Shown here one piece after another: positions 22,339 to 28,066 of a DNA stretch of 28,066 bases. Within the stretch, counting starts at the first letter, position 1. Every line of letters begins with the position of its first letter. The position numbers and the translations under genes were made by a program. The notes under the pieces are model-generated. The model was given only the letters and a program-made list of their open reading frames with translations. It was not told the origin of the DNA and ran no database searches. Where the stretch lies: the NCBI GenBank assembly GCA_026982255.1, contig JALSHL010000057.1, positions 1 to 28,066 on the forward strand. The letters are read 5' to 3'. Source of the stretch: Paracoccaceae bacterium (GTDB lineage Bacteria > Pseudomonadota > Alphaproteobacteria > Rhodobacterales > Rhodobacteraceae).

Positions 22339-23142
22339 CTATTCGCCGGATGTCAGGCGTTCCAGTCGTAGGCGGTCGCGCTCGTCGGTCAGGCGGTAGA
22401 CGGAGCCGAAGGTGGCGAGCAGCACGCCGAGGCCGGTGGCGCCGCCGATCAGAAACATCACCAGAAGCTGGTATTTCACCGCCTCGGTCGGGTCCACGCC
22501 CGAAAGAATCTGGCCGGACATCATACCCGGCAACGAAACAACGCCGGTGGCGGCCATCGAGTTGATGATCGGCATGAAACCGGAACGCAGAGACCGGCGA
22601 GTGAAGGGGCGCATGGCCTCCCACCGGGTAGCGCCGAGCAGAAGTTGCGCCTCGATGGCCGGTTTTTCGCGTTTGACGGTGCTGTGCAGCGTGTCCAGCG
22701 CCAGACTGACGCCGGTCATGCCGTTGCCCAGCACCATGCCGAGCAACGGCAGGGCGAAGCGCGGACTCCACCACGGGTCGGCACCGATCATGGCGGCAAG
22801 GCCGATGGTGGTAATGGTGATCGCCGACAGGGCCATCGCGCCAGTGCCAAGGCCGTAGCCCCAGATGCCGCGCAGCTTGCGATCCTGCCGTGCCCAGACC
22901 TCGCGCCCTGCGAAAAGCAGCATGAACAGGGCAACGCCGCCGGTCAGCCACGGGGATTGCACCGCGAACAGGGATTTCAGCAGGAACCCGACGATCAGCA
23001 GTTGCACCACCATGCGGGCAACCGCAACGGCGAGTTTGCGCTCCAGCCCCAGTTTCAACCAGATAGAGAGGACCCCGTTCAGCACCAGAAAGCCCGAGGC
23101 CCAGAGCAGATCCCAGTAGGTCAGGGCGATATAGCCGCTCAT
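22339..23142 (-). CDS. fetB: ABC transporter permease, FetB/UPF0014 family
   Basis: The 267-aa polytopic inner-membrane protein begins with a membrane segment after MSGYIALTYWDLLWASG and has about seven hydrophobic segments. Conserved family stretches include ARMVVQLLIVGFLL, GMVLGNGMTGVSLALDTL, LLGATRWEAMRPFTRRSLR and LPGMMSGQILSGVDPTEAVKYQL. These match FetB of the E. coli FetAB iron exporter. Export of iron is the best analogy, but substrate is not proven by sequence. Its ATG overlaps the ATPase gene stop by 4 bases, so the two form one transporter operon. Confidence 0.88.
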   Translation of the reverse strand: MSGYIALTYWDLLWASGFLVLNGVLSIWLKLGLERKLAVAVARMVVQLLIVGFLLKSLFAVQSPWLTGGVALFMLLFAGREVWARQDRKLRGIWGYGLGTGAMALSAITITTIGLAAMIGADPWWSPRFALPLLGMVLGNGMTGVSLALDTLHSTVKREKPAIEAQLLLGATRWEAMRPFTRRSLRSGFMPIINSMAATGVVSLPGMMSGQILSGVDPTEAVKYQLLVMFLIGGATGLGVLLATFGSVYRLTDERDRLRLERLTSGE

Positions 23143-23735
23143 GGTGCCACCTGTCGCAAAGTGCCGTTTTCGAGGTGGAGTGTGCGGTGGGCAAAGCGGC
23201 GTGCCTGTGCCGGGTCATGGGTGACGATCAGGATCGACAGACCGGCGGCGAGGCGGGCTTGCAGCAATGCCTCGACCATCAGGGCGGTTTTTTCGTCCAG
23301 CGCGGCGGTGGGTTCATCGAGCAGCAGCGCCTCGGGGTCGTTTTCCAGTGCGCGCAGCAGGGCGAGGCGGTGGCGTTCGCCGGTCGAGAGGCGCGCGACC
23401 TCCCAGTCGAGGGCTTCGGGCGAGAGGTTGACCTCTTGCAGCAGCGGGCGGATTTTGTCGGGGGTGCGGAAATGGGCGGCGACACTGTCCTGCCACCAGC
23501 CGCTTTCGGCCGGCAGCATAGCGACGCGGCGACGCCAGAGCGGGGCGGGAACGGCGGCGCGGTCGGTGCTGGCTGTGCGGGCCGTGCCGTCGTTGGGATC
23601 AAGGTCGACTATCGCGCGCAACAGGACCGATTTGCCGGTGCCGGACGGGCCGGTGATGGCCACGCACTCGCCATCCGCAACCGCGAGGGATACGGGACCG
23701 ATGGTCAGGCGGGTCAGGTTTTCGACGTTCAGCAA
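23139..23735 (-). CDS. fetA: ABC transporter ATP-binding protein, FetA-like
   Basis: The 198-aa cytoplasmic ATPase has Walker A GPSGTGKS (29-36), a signature LSTGE (116-120, in place of LSGGQ), Walker B ALLLDEPTAALD (136-147) and the H-loop IVTHDPAQA. The small size and the gene order, ATPase then UPF0014 permease, fit FetA. The start appears to be TTG at 23735, with caggag 6 bases upstream; no in-frame ATG or GTG is nearby. It is divergent from argD, and the 179-base gap between them holds a long palindrome. Confidence 0.88.
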   Translation of the reverse strand: MLNVENLTRLTIGPVSLAVADGECVAITGPSGTGKSVLLRAIVDLDPNDGTARTASTDRAAVPAPLWRRRVAMLPAESGWWQDSVAAHFRTPDKIRPLLQEVNLSPEALDWEVARLSTGERHRLALLRALENDPEALLLDEPTAALDEKTALMVEALLQARLAAGLSILIVTHDPAQARRFAHRTLHLENGTLRQVAP

Positions 23736-23771
23736 GGGATGCTCCTGCGACGAGGGAAATCCCCCCTTTCA

Positions 23772-23797
23772 AAACCATTAAACCGGTTTAGTGGTTT
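23772..23797. promoter_or_regulatory. 26-bp palindrome, candidate operator in the fetA-argD gap
   Basis: The sequence is centred on ccgg at 23783-23786, and 12 of 13 base pairs match, with taaaccggttta perfect at the core. A palindrome with a central CG of this kind is typical of LacI-family operators, but other dimeric regulators are possible. It lies 36 bases before the fetA start and 20 bases before the putative argD -35, so it could control either gene. Confidence 0.5.
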
Positions 23798-23816
23798 AGT
23801 CACCCCTGCCCCCAGA

Positions 23817-23846
23817 TTGACTCGGCGTAAGCATTGGGGCATGTAT
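23817..23846 (+). promoter_or_regulatory. Possible argD promoter
   Basis: ttgact (23817-23822) is a 5/6 match to the -35 consensus. The -10 position 17-18 bases on reads catgtat, which is weak. The -35 overlaps GACTC (23819-23823), a GANTC site, so GcrA/CcrM influence is possible. A terminator-like hairpin follows at once. Confidence 0.35.
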
Positions 23847-23852
23847 CGTTCA

Positions 23853-23890
23853 ACCCCCATCTGTGCGGTCGCAGGTGGGTGTTTTCTTTT
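23853..23890 (+). terminator. Terminator-like hairpin in the argD leader (possible attenuator)
   Basis: The arms acccccatctg (23853-23863) and caggtgggtgt (23872-23882) pair with one mismatch and one G-T pair around an 8-base loop. ttttctttt follows at 23882-23890. This is a rho-independent terminator shape placed between the putative promoter and the argD start, as in attenuated leaders. I see no leader peptide rich in arginine codons. Confidence 0.5.
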
Positions 23891-23914
23891 GGATGGACCG
23901 CAGGAGTAAATGAC

Positions 23915-25093
23915 GTGATTAGCCCCGTTTTGCCGACCTACGCGCGGGCGCCGCTTTCCTTCGTGAAAGGGGATGGCCCCTGGCTGGAAACCGAGGATGG
24001 AACGCGCTATCTGGACATGGGGGCCGGCATTGCCGTGAATTCCCTTGGCCACGCGCACCCCGCCCTTGTTGCCGCGCTGGAGGGACAGGCCCGACGACTG
24101 TGGCACACGTCCAACCTCTATGACATTCCCAACCAGCGGGCGCTGGCGGAGCGGCTGGTGGAACATACCTTTGCCGATACGGTGTTTTTCACCAATTCGG
24201 GCACGGAATCGACCGAGGCCGCGGTCAAGATGGTGCGCAAGTATTTCGATAATGCCGGACAGCCGGAGCGCAACCGGATCATCACCTTCGAAGGCTCGTT
24301 CCACGGGCGGACGCTGGCGATGATTTCGGCGGCGGGGGCCGAGAAGCTGACCAAGGGCTTCGGGCCGTTGCCGGACGGGTTCGACCACGTGCCCTTTGGC
24401 AATATGGCGGCGCTGGAGGCCGCGATCACGCCGCAAACGGCAGCGATCATGCTGGAACCGGTGCAGGGCGAAGGCGGTATCCGCGCGTTTTCCGAAGCCG
24501 ACCTGAAAGCCATCCGTGCGCTTTGCGACGAGCACGGATTGTTGCTGGTGCTGGATGAAATCCAGACCGGCGTGGGGCGGACCGGCAAGCTGTTCGCGCA
24601 TGAATGGGCCGGTATTACGCCGGATATCATGGCGATTGCCAAGGGCATCGGCGGGGGGTTCCCGCTCGGGGCGTGTCTGGCCACCGAACGCGCGGCGGCG
24701 GGGATGACCGCCGGAAGCCACGGCACCACCTTTGGCGGCAACCCGCTGGCCTGTGCCGTCGGCTGCGCGGTGATGGATGTGGTGACGGGCGAGGGGTTCC
24801 TTGACGACGTCACCCGTGTTGCGGGGCATCTGCGGCAGGGGCTGGAGGGGCTGGTGGCCTCGCATCCCGACGTCTTTGAATCGGTGCGCGGCGAGGGGCT
24901 GATGGTCGGCCTGAAGTGCAAGGCGGCCAACACGGATGTGATCAACGCCGGTTACGATGCGCATGTGCTGACGGTGCCGGCGGGCGACAATGTGATCCGG
25001 CTGCTGCCGCCGCTCAACATCACCACCGGGGAAATCGACGAGGCGCTGGCGCGTCTGGAGACAGCGGCGCGGGCCGTGGAGGAGACGCTATGA
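23915..25093 (+). CDS. argD: Acetylornithine aminotransferase
   Basis: ArgD (392 aa) is a class III PLP aminotransferase that makes N-acetylornithine in arginine synthesis. Visible features are the N-terminal PTYARAPLSFVKGDG, VFFTNSGTESTEAAVK (phosphate cup), FHGRT, the segment LLVLDEIQTGVGRTG, and the PLP lysine K243 in MAIAKGIGGGFPLGA. The start is GTG at 23915, with caggag 8 bases upstream. An ATG at 23910 is out of frame and meets a stop after two codons. A longer in-frame start at 23834 would run through the leader hairpin and is unlikely. The TGA overlaps the argF ATG (ATGA). Confidence 0.96.
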   Translation: MISPVLPTYARAPLSFVKGDGPWLETEDGTRYLDMGAGIAVNSLGHAHPALVAALEGQARRLWHTSNLYDIPNQRALAERLVEHTFADTVFFTNSGTESTEAAVKMVRKYFDNAGQPERNRIITFEGSFHGRTLAMISAAGAEKLTKGFGPLPDGFDHVPFGNMAALEAAITPQTAAIMLEPVQGEGGIRAFSEADLKAIRALCDEHGLLLVLDEIQTGVGRTGKLFAHEWAGITPDIMAIAKGIGGGFPLGACLATERAAAGMTAGSHGTTFGGNPLACAVGCAVMDVVTGEGFLDDVTRVAGHLRQGLEGLVASHPDVFESVRGEGLMVGLKCKAANTDVINAGYDAHVLTVPAGDNVIRLLPPLNITTGEIDEALARLETAARAVEETL

Positions 25094-26010
25094 ACCATTT
25101 TCTGGACATTCACAAAACCGGTGCGGCGGAGCTGCGCGGGATGATCGACCAGGCGCGCGCGATGAAAGAGGCACGCAAGGGCCTGCCCAAGGGGGCGCCG
25201 GATGCGGAGCAGCCGCTGAAGGACCATATCGTGGCGCTGATTTTCGAGAAACCCTCGACCCGCACCCGCGTGTCCTTCGACGTCGGGGTGCGGCAGATGG
25301 GCGGGCAGACGCTGGTGCTGTCCAGTGCCGATATGCAGCTGGGTCATGGCGAGACGATTGCCGACACGGCGCGGGTGTTGAGCCGCTATGTGGACCTGAT
25401 CATGATCCGCACCTTCGAGGAGGAGAAGCTGCTGGAACTGGCGAAACATGCCACGGTGCCGGTGATCAACGGGCTGACCGACCGCACGCACCCCTGCCAG
25501 ATCATGGCCGATATCCTGACCTTCGAGGAACACCACGGGCCGATCAAAGGCAAGAAGGTCGTCTGGACCGGTGACGGCAACAATGTCGCCGCCAGCTTCC
25601 TGCATGCGGCGGGGCAATTCGGGTTCGACCTGACCTTTGCCGGACCGGAGCAGCTGGACCCCGAGCCGGAGTTCGTGGAATTCGCGCGCTCCAAGGGTGT
25701 AAAGGTGGAGATCGAGCGCGACGCGGCCAAGGCCGTCGAGGGCGCCGATCTGGTGGTGGCGGATACATGGGTTTCCATGCACGACAAGGACGCCGCCGCG
25801 CGCCACAACCTGTTGCAGCCCTATCAGGTCAATGCGGAACTGATGGCACATGCCAAGCCGGACGCGCTGTTCATGCACTGCCTGCCTGCACACCGTGGCG
25901 AGGAAGTGACGGACGAGGTGATGGACGGACCGCAATCGGTGATCTTCGACGAAGCGGAAAACCGGCTGCACGCGCAAAAGGCGATCATGCGCTGGTGTCT
26001 GGAAAAATAG
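25090..26010 (+). CDS. argF: Ornithine carbamoyltransferase
   Basis: ArgF (306 aa, normal length) joins ornithine and carbamoyl phosphate to give citrulline. The carbamoyl-phosphate motif is STRTR (residues 56-60, in FEKPSTRTRVSFDVG). HPCQIMADILTF and the ornithine-side motif FMHCLPAHRGEEV (C264) are present. The start codon overlaps the argD stop, a common alphaproteobacterial argD-argF arrangement that couples two steps of arginine synthesis. It converges on the rhomboid gene with a 3-base gap and no visible terminator between. Confidence 0.98.
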   Translation: MNHFLDIHKTGAAELRGMIDQARAMKEARKGLPKGAPDAEQPLKDHIVALIFEKPSTRTRVSFDVGVRQMGGQTLVLSSADMQLGHGETIADTARVLSRYVDLIMIRTFEEEKLLELAKHATVPVINGLTDRTHPCQIMADILTFEEHHGPIKGKKVVWTGDGNNVAASFLHAAGQFGFDLTFAGPEQLDPEPEFVEFARSKGVKVEIERDAAKAVEGADLVVADTWVSMHDKDAAARHNLLQPYQVNAELMAHAKPDALFMHCLPAHRGEEVTDEVMDGPQSVIFDEAENRLHAQKAIMRWCLEK

Positions 26011-26013
26011 GCG

Positions 26014-26760
26014 CTATCTGCGCCGGCGGGTGACGGTGGGAATCGTCGTCACCCGCTCGATTTCGCGCGGCGGGTGTGGCGGGCGGCCCTGGTTGGCGCG
26101 CCAGTAGGCGGGACCGCGATGGAGCATCCAGTAGGGAACCGTCAGCAGGAAACCGGCGGCAAATCCGCCGATATGCGCCCAGTAGGCGACGCCGCCAGTT
26201 GCGGGATCGGAGCCGACTCCGCTGAGGATTTGCAGGGCAAACCAGAAGATCAGCACGACCCATGCAGGGACCGTGAACCGTTTGAAGAAGATGATGAAAA
26301 TCACGATCACATCAATGCGCGCCCGCGGGAACAGCAACAGGTAGCCGCCCATGACTCCGGCGATGGCACCCGAGGCCCCGATCATCGGGATCTGCGAGTC
26401 GGGGGCCGAGGCGATATGCGCGAGATTGGCGGCGATTCCGCTGGCGAGGTAGAACAGCAAAAACCCGATGTGGCCGAAGGCGTCCTCCATATTGTCACCG
26501 AAAATCCACAGGAACAGCATATTCAGGCCGATATGCAGCAGGCCCCCATGCAGGAACATGCTGGTAATGATCGTGTGGGTTTGCCGTCCGTCGGTAACCA
26601 GCGCCGGCACACTGGCCCAGTCGTAGTAAAACGCCCCGAGCTGCGCCTGCGTCGCGGCAAGTTGCGAGCTGTAGAGGTAGACCAGAACATTGATGACAAT
26701 CAGCCCGATGGTAACATAGGGCGTGCGTTCGGACGGGTTGTGGTCTTTGATCGGAAACAT
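26014..26760 (-). CDS. Rhomboid-family intramembrane serine protease
   Basis: The 248-aa protein has six or so membrane segments. The catalytic serine S130 lies in GASGAIAGVMGGY and the catalytic histidine H196 in YWAHIGGFAAGFL. The L1-loop/TM2 motif HGGLLHIGLNMLFLWIFGDN (about 71-90) is the typical rhomboid signature. All residues of the Ser-His dyad are present, so it should be active, cleaving membrane proteins near the periplasmic face. The C-terminus is a basic, proline-rich cytoplasmic tail ending TRRRR. Substrate is unknown. It is divergent from metG, with an 84-base gap that holds no promoter I can support. Confidence 0.95.
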   Translation of the reverse strand: MFPIKDHNPSERTPYVTIGLIVINVLVYLYSSQLAATQAQLGAFYYDWASVPALVTDGRQTHTIITSMFLHGGLLHIGLNMLFLWIFGDNMEDAFGHIGFLLFYLASGIAANLAHIASAPDSQIPMIGASGAIAGVMGGYLLLFPRARIDVIVIFIIFFKRFTVPAWVVLIFWFALQILSGVGSDPATGGVAYWAHIGGFAAGFLLTVPYWMLHRGPAYWRANQGRPPHPPREIERVTTIPTVTRRRR

Positions 26761-26844
26761 CGGTCTATCATGACGATTGGCGGGCGCTGGTCAATGGCCG
26801 GCCTTTGCGCTAAACCGCAGGACAAGACCACAAAGGGATGAATC

Positions 26845-28066
26845 ATGGCTCGAATTCTTGTTACCTCCGCCTTGCCGTATATCAACGGAATCAAGCACCT
26901 CGGCAATCTGGTCGGCAGCCAGTTGCCCTCGGATGTTTACGCGCGCTACATGCGGGCGCGGGGTCACGAGGTGATGTATATCTGCGCCACCGACGAACAC
27001 GGCACACCGGCGGAACTGGCCGCCGCCAAGGCGGGCAAACCGGTGGCGGAGTTCTGTGCCGATATGTGGCAGGTGCAGAAGGATATCGCCGATGGCTTCC
27101 GCCTGTCGTTCGACTATTTCGGGCGCTCGTCTTCGCCGGAAAACCGCAAGCTGACGCAGCATCTGGCGGCGAAGCTGGCGGAAAACGGGCTGATCGAGGA
27201 AGTGTCGGAAAAGCAGGTCTATTCCCATGCGGACGGGCGCTATCTGCCGGACCGCTATATCGAGGGGACCTGCCCGAATTGCGGCTCGGAAAACGCGCGC
27301 GGCGACCAGTGCGAGAATTGCACCAAGCAACTGGACCCGACCGACCTGATCAATCCGCGCTCGGCCATTTCCGGCAGCACCGATCTGGAGGTGCGCGAGA
27401 CCAAGCACCTGTATCTGCGCCAGAGCGCCATGCGCGAGACGCTGGACAAGTGGATCGACGAAAAGAAAAACTGGCCGGTTCTGACGACATCTATCGCCAG
27501 GAAGTGGCTGCATGACGGCGACGGGCTGCGCGATCGCGGCATCACGCGCGATCTGGACTGGGGCGTGCCGGTGCAGTTCGAGGGCGCGCCGTGGACCGGC
27601 ATGGAAGGCAAGGTGTTCTATGTCTGGTTCGACGCGCCGATCGAATATATCGGAGCGACGGCAGAATGGGCACATGCCAACGATCTGGGCGATGCGGCGT
27701 GGGAACGCTGGTGGCGCACCGACAAGGGCGCGGACGATGTGCATTATGTGCAGTTCATGGGCAAGGACAACGTGCCGTTCCACACCCTGTCGTTCCCCGC
27801 AACCATGATGGGGTCGAACGAGCCGTGGAAGCTGGTGGACTACATCAAATCCTATAACTGGCTGACCTACGAGGGCGGGAAATTCTCCACCAGTCAGGGG
27901 CGCGGGATTTTCATGAATCAGGCGCTGGAGGTGATGCCCTCCGACTACTGGCGCTGGTGGTTGTTGAGCAACGCCCCCGAAAGCGCCGACAGCGATTTCA
28001 CTTGGGAAAGTTTCCAGGGCGGGATCAACAAGGATCTGGCCGATGTGCTGGGGAATTTCGTGTCGC
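26845..28066 (+). CDS. metG: Methionyl-tRNA synthetase, N-terminal 407 residues (cut by the window end)
   Basis: The frame is open to the end of the window. The N-terminus MARILVTSALPYINGIKHLG carries the HIGH-type motif HLGN. The zinc knuckle is CPNC...CENC (about 142-160). The KMSKS-type motif is KFSTSQGRG, the FSTS form common in alphaproteobacterial MetRS. DYFGRSSSPENRKL, the motif WFDAPIEYIG and the WRWWLLSNAPE segment further support class I MetRS. The family is usually about 570 aa here, so roughly 160 residues, including the anticodon-binding helices, lie beyond the window. I chose the ATG at 26845, with aaaggga about 7 bases upstream; an ATG at 26838 is in another frame. Confidence 0.96.
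   Translation, partial: MARILVTSALPYINGIKHLGNLVGSQLPSDVYARYMRARGHEVMYICATDEHGTPAELAAAKAGKPVAEFCADMWQVQKDIADGFRLSFDYFGRSSSPENRKLTQHLAAKLAENGLIEEVSEKQVYSHADGRYLPDRYIEGTCPNCGSENARGDQCENCTKQLDPTDLINPRSAISGSTDLEVRETKHLYLRQSAMRETLDKWIDEKKNWPVLTTSIARKWLHDGDGLRDRGITRDLDWGVPVQFEGAPWTGMEGKVFYVWFDAPIEYIGATAEWAHANDLGDAAWERWWRTDKGADDVHYVQFMGKDNVPFHTLSFPATMMGSNEPWKLVDYIKSYNWLTYEGGKFSTSQGRGIFMNQALEVMPSDYWRWWLLSNAPESADSDFTWESFQGGINKDLADVLGNFVS

Noticed and set aside
26838..27515. Alternative start and frame at 26838 ahead of metG
   Set aside because: This ATG opens a frame with no homology. The overlapping ATG at 26845 gives a full-quality MetRS.
1..28066. CRISPR array, prophage or integrase-type island
   Set aside because: No regularly spaced repeats, no cas, phage or integrase genes. 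The only mobile-like element is the small one at 20875-21142.

Overview
The window looks like chromosomal DNA of an alphaproteobacterium, most likely of the Rhodobacteraceae (Rhodobacterales). The reasons are high GC content, a GcrA cell-cycle regulator, TTG and GTG starts, a hisA-hisF-hisE run, an alphaproteobacterial-type MetRS and a FetAB-like transporter. This is inferred from protein content alone, not from rRNA. There is no prophage, CRISPR array or RNA gene that I can support.

Layout. 1-1192: the end of a histidine operon (hisA 3' end, hisF, hisE). 1273-4041: a small exported protein, an RTX metalloprotease of serralysin type, and a DMT/EamA transporter. 4038-9149: recR and ybaB on the minus strand, then two genes of unrelated type (a Tat-exported beta-helix protein and a tandem PilJ-domain periplasmic protein), then dnaX. 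The usual dnaX-ybaB-recR order is thus interrupted. 9341-13714: the most unusual locus. It has a small Tat-exported Ser/Pro/Gly-rich protein, an HPr-kinase-like domain fused to a PqqD-like (RRE) domain, a second Tat-exported Ser/Pro-rich protein with a PepSY domain, and an OmpR-type regulator with a PhoQ-like sensor kinase. The last four genes overlap stop-to-start. 13806-16133: UDP-glucose dehydrogenase and UDP-glucuronate epimerase, making uronic-acid sugar nucleotides for envelope polysaccharide. 16260-17693: an exported protein made almost wholly of about 19 MORN repeats. 17913-20878: nadE and gltX. 20879-21138: a gene-free 260-bp MITE-like element with terminal inverted repeats. 21170-22212: gcrA coupled to a DUF523/TudS-like gene. 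22339-23735: a FetAB-like ABC pair. 23915-26010: argD-argF. 26014-26760: a rhomboid protease. 26845 to the end: metG, cut by the window edge.

How the genes relate. Most of the window is housekeeping metabolism (His, Arg, NAD, tRNA charging, replication and repair) set among envelope and secretion functions. The 9341-13714 locus reads as one exported-protein and signalling module. A cytoplasmic kinase with a peptide-binding domain sits between two substrates that share an almost superimposable Tat signal. A two-component system closes the operon, and an 11-bp-period direct repeat, typical of OmpR-family sites, lies upstream of the first gene. Its function is unknown to me, and the substrate and modification ideas are inference. 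Base composition also changes across the window: the + strand is C-rich in the left half and G-rich in the right half whatever the gene strand.
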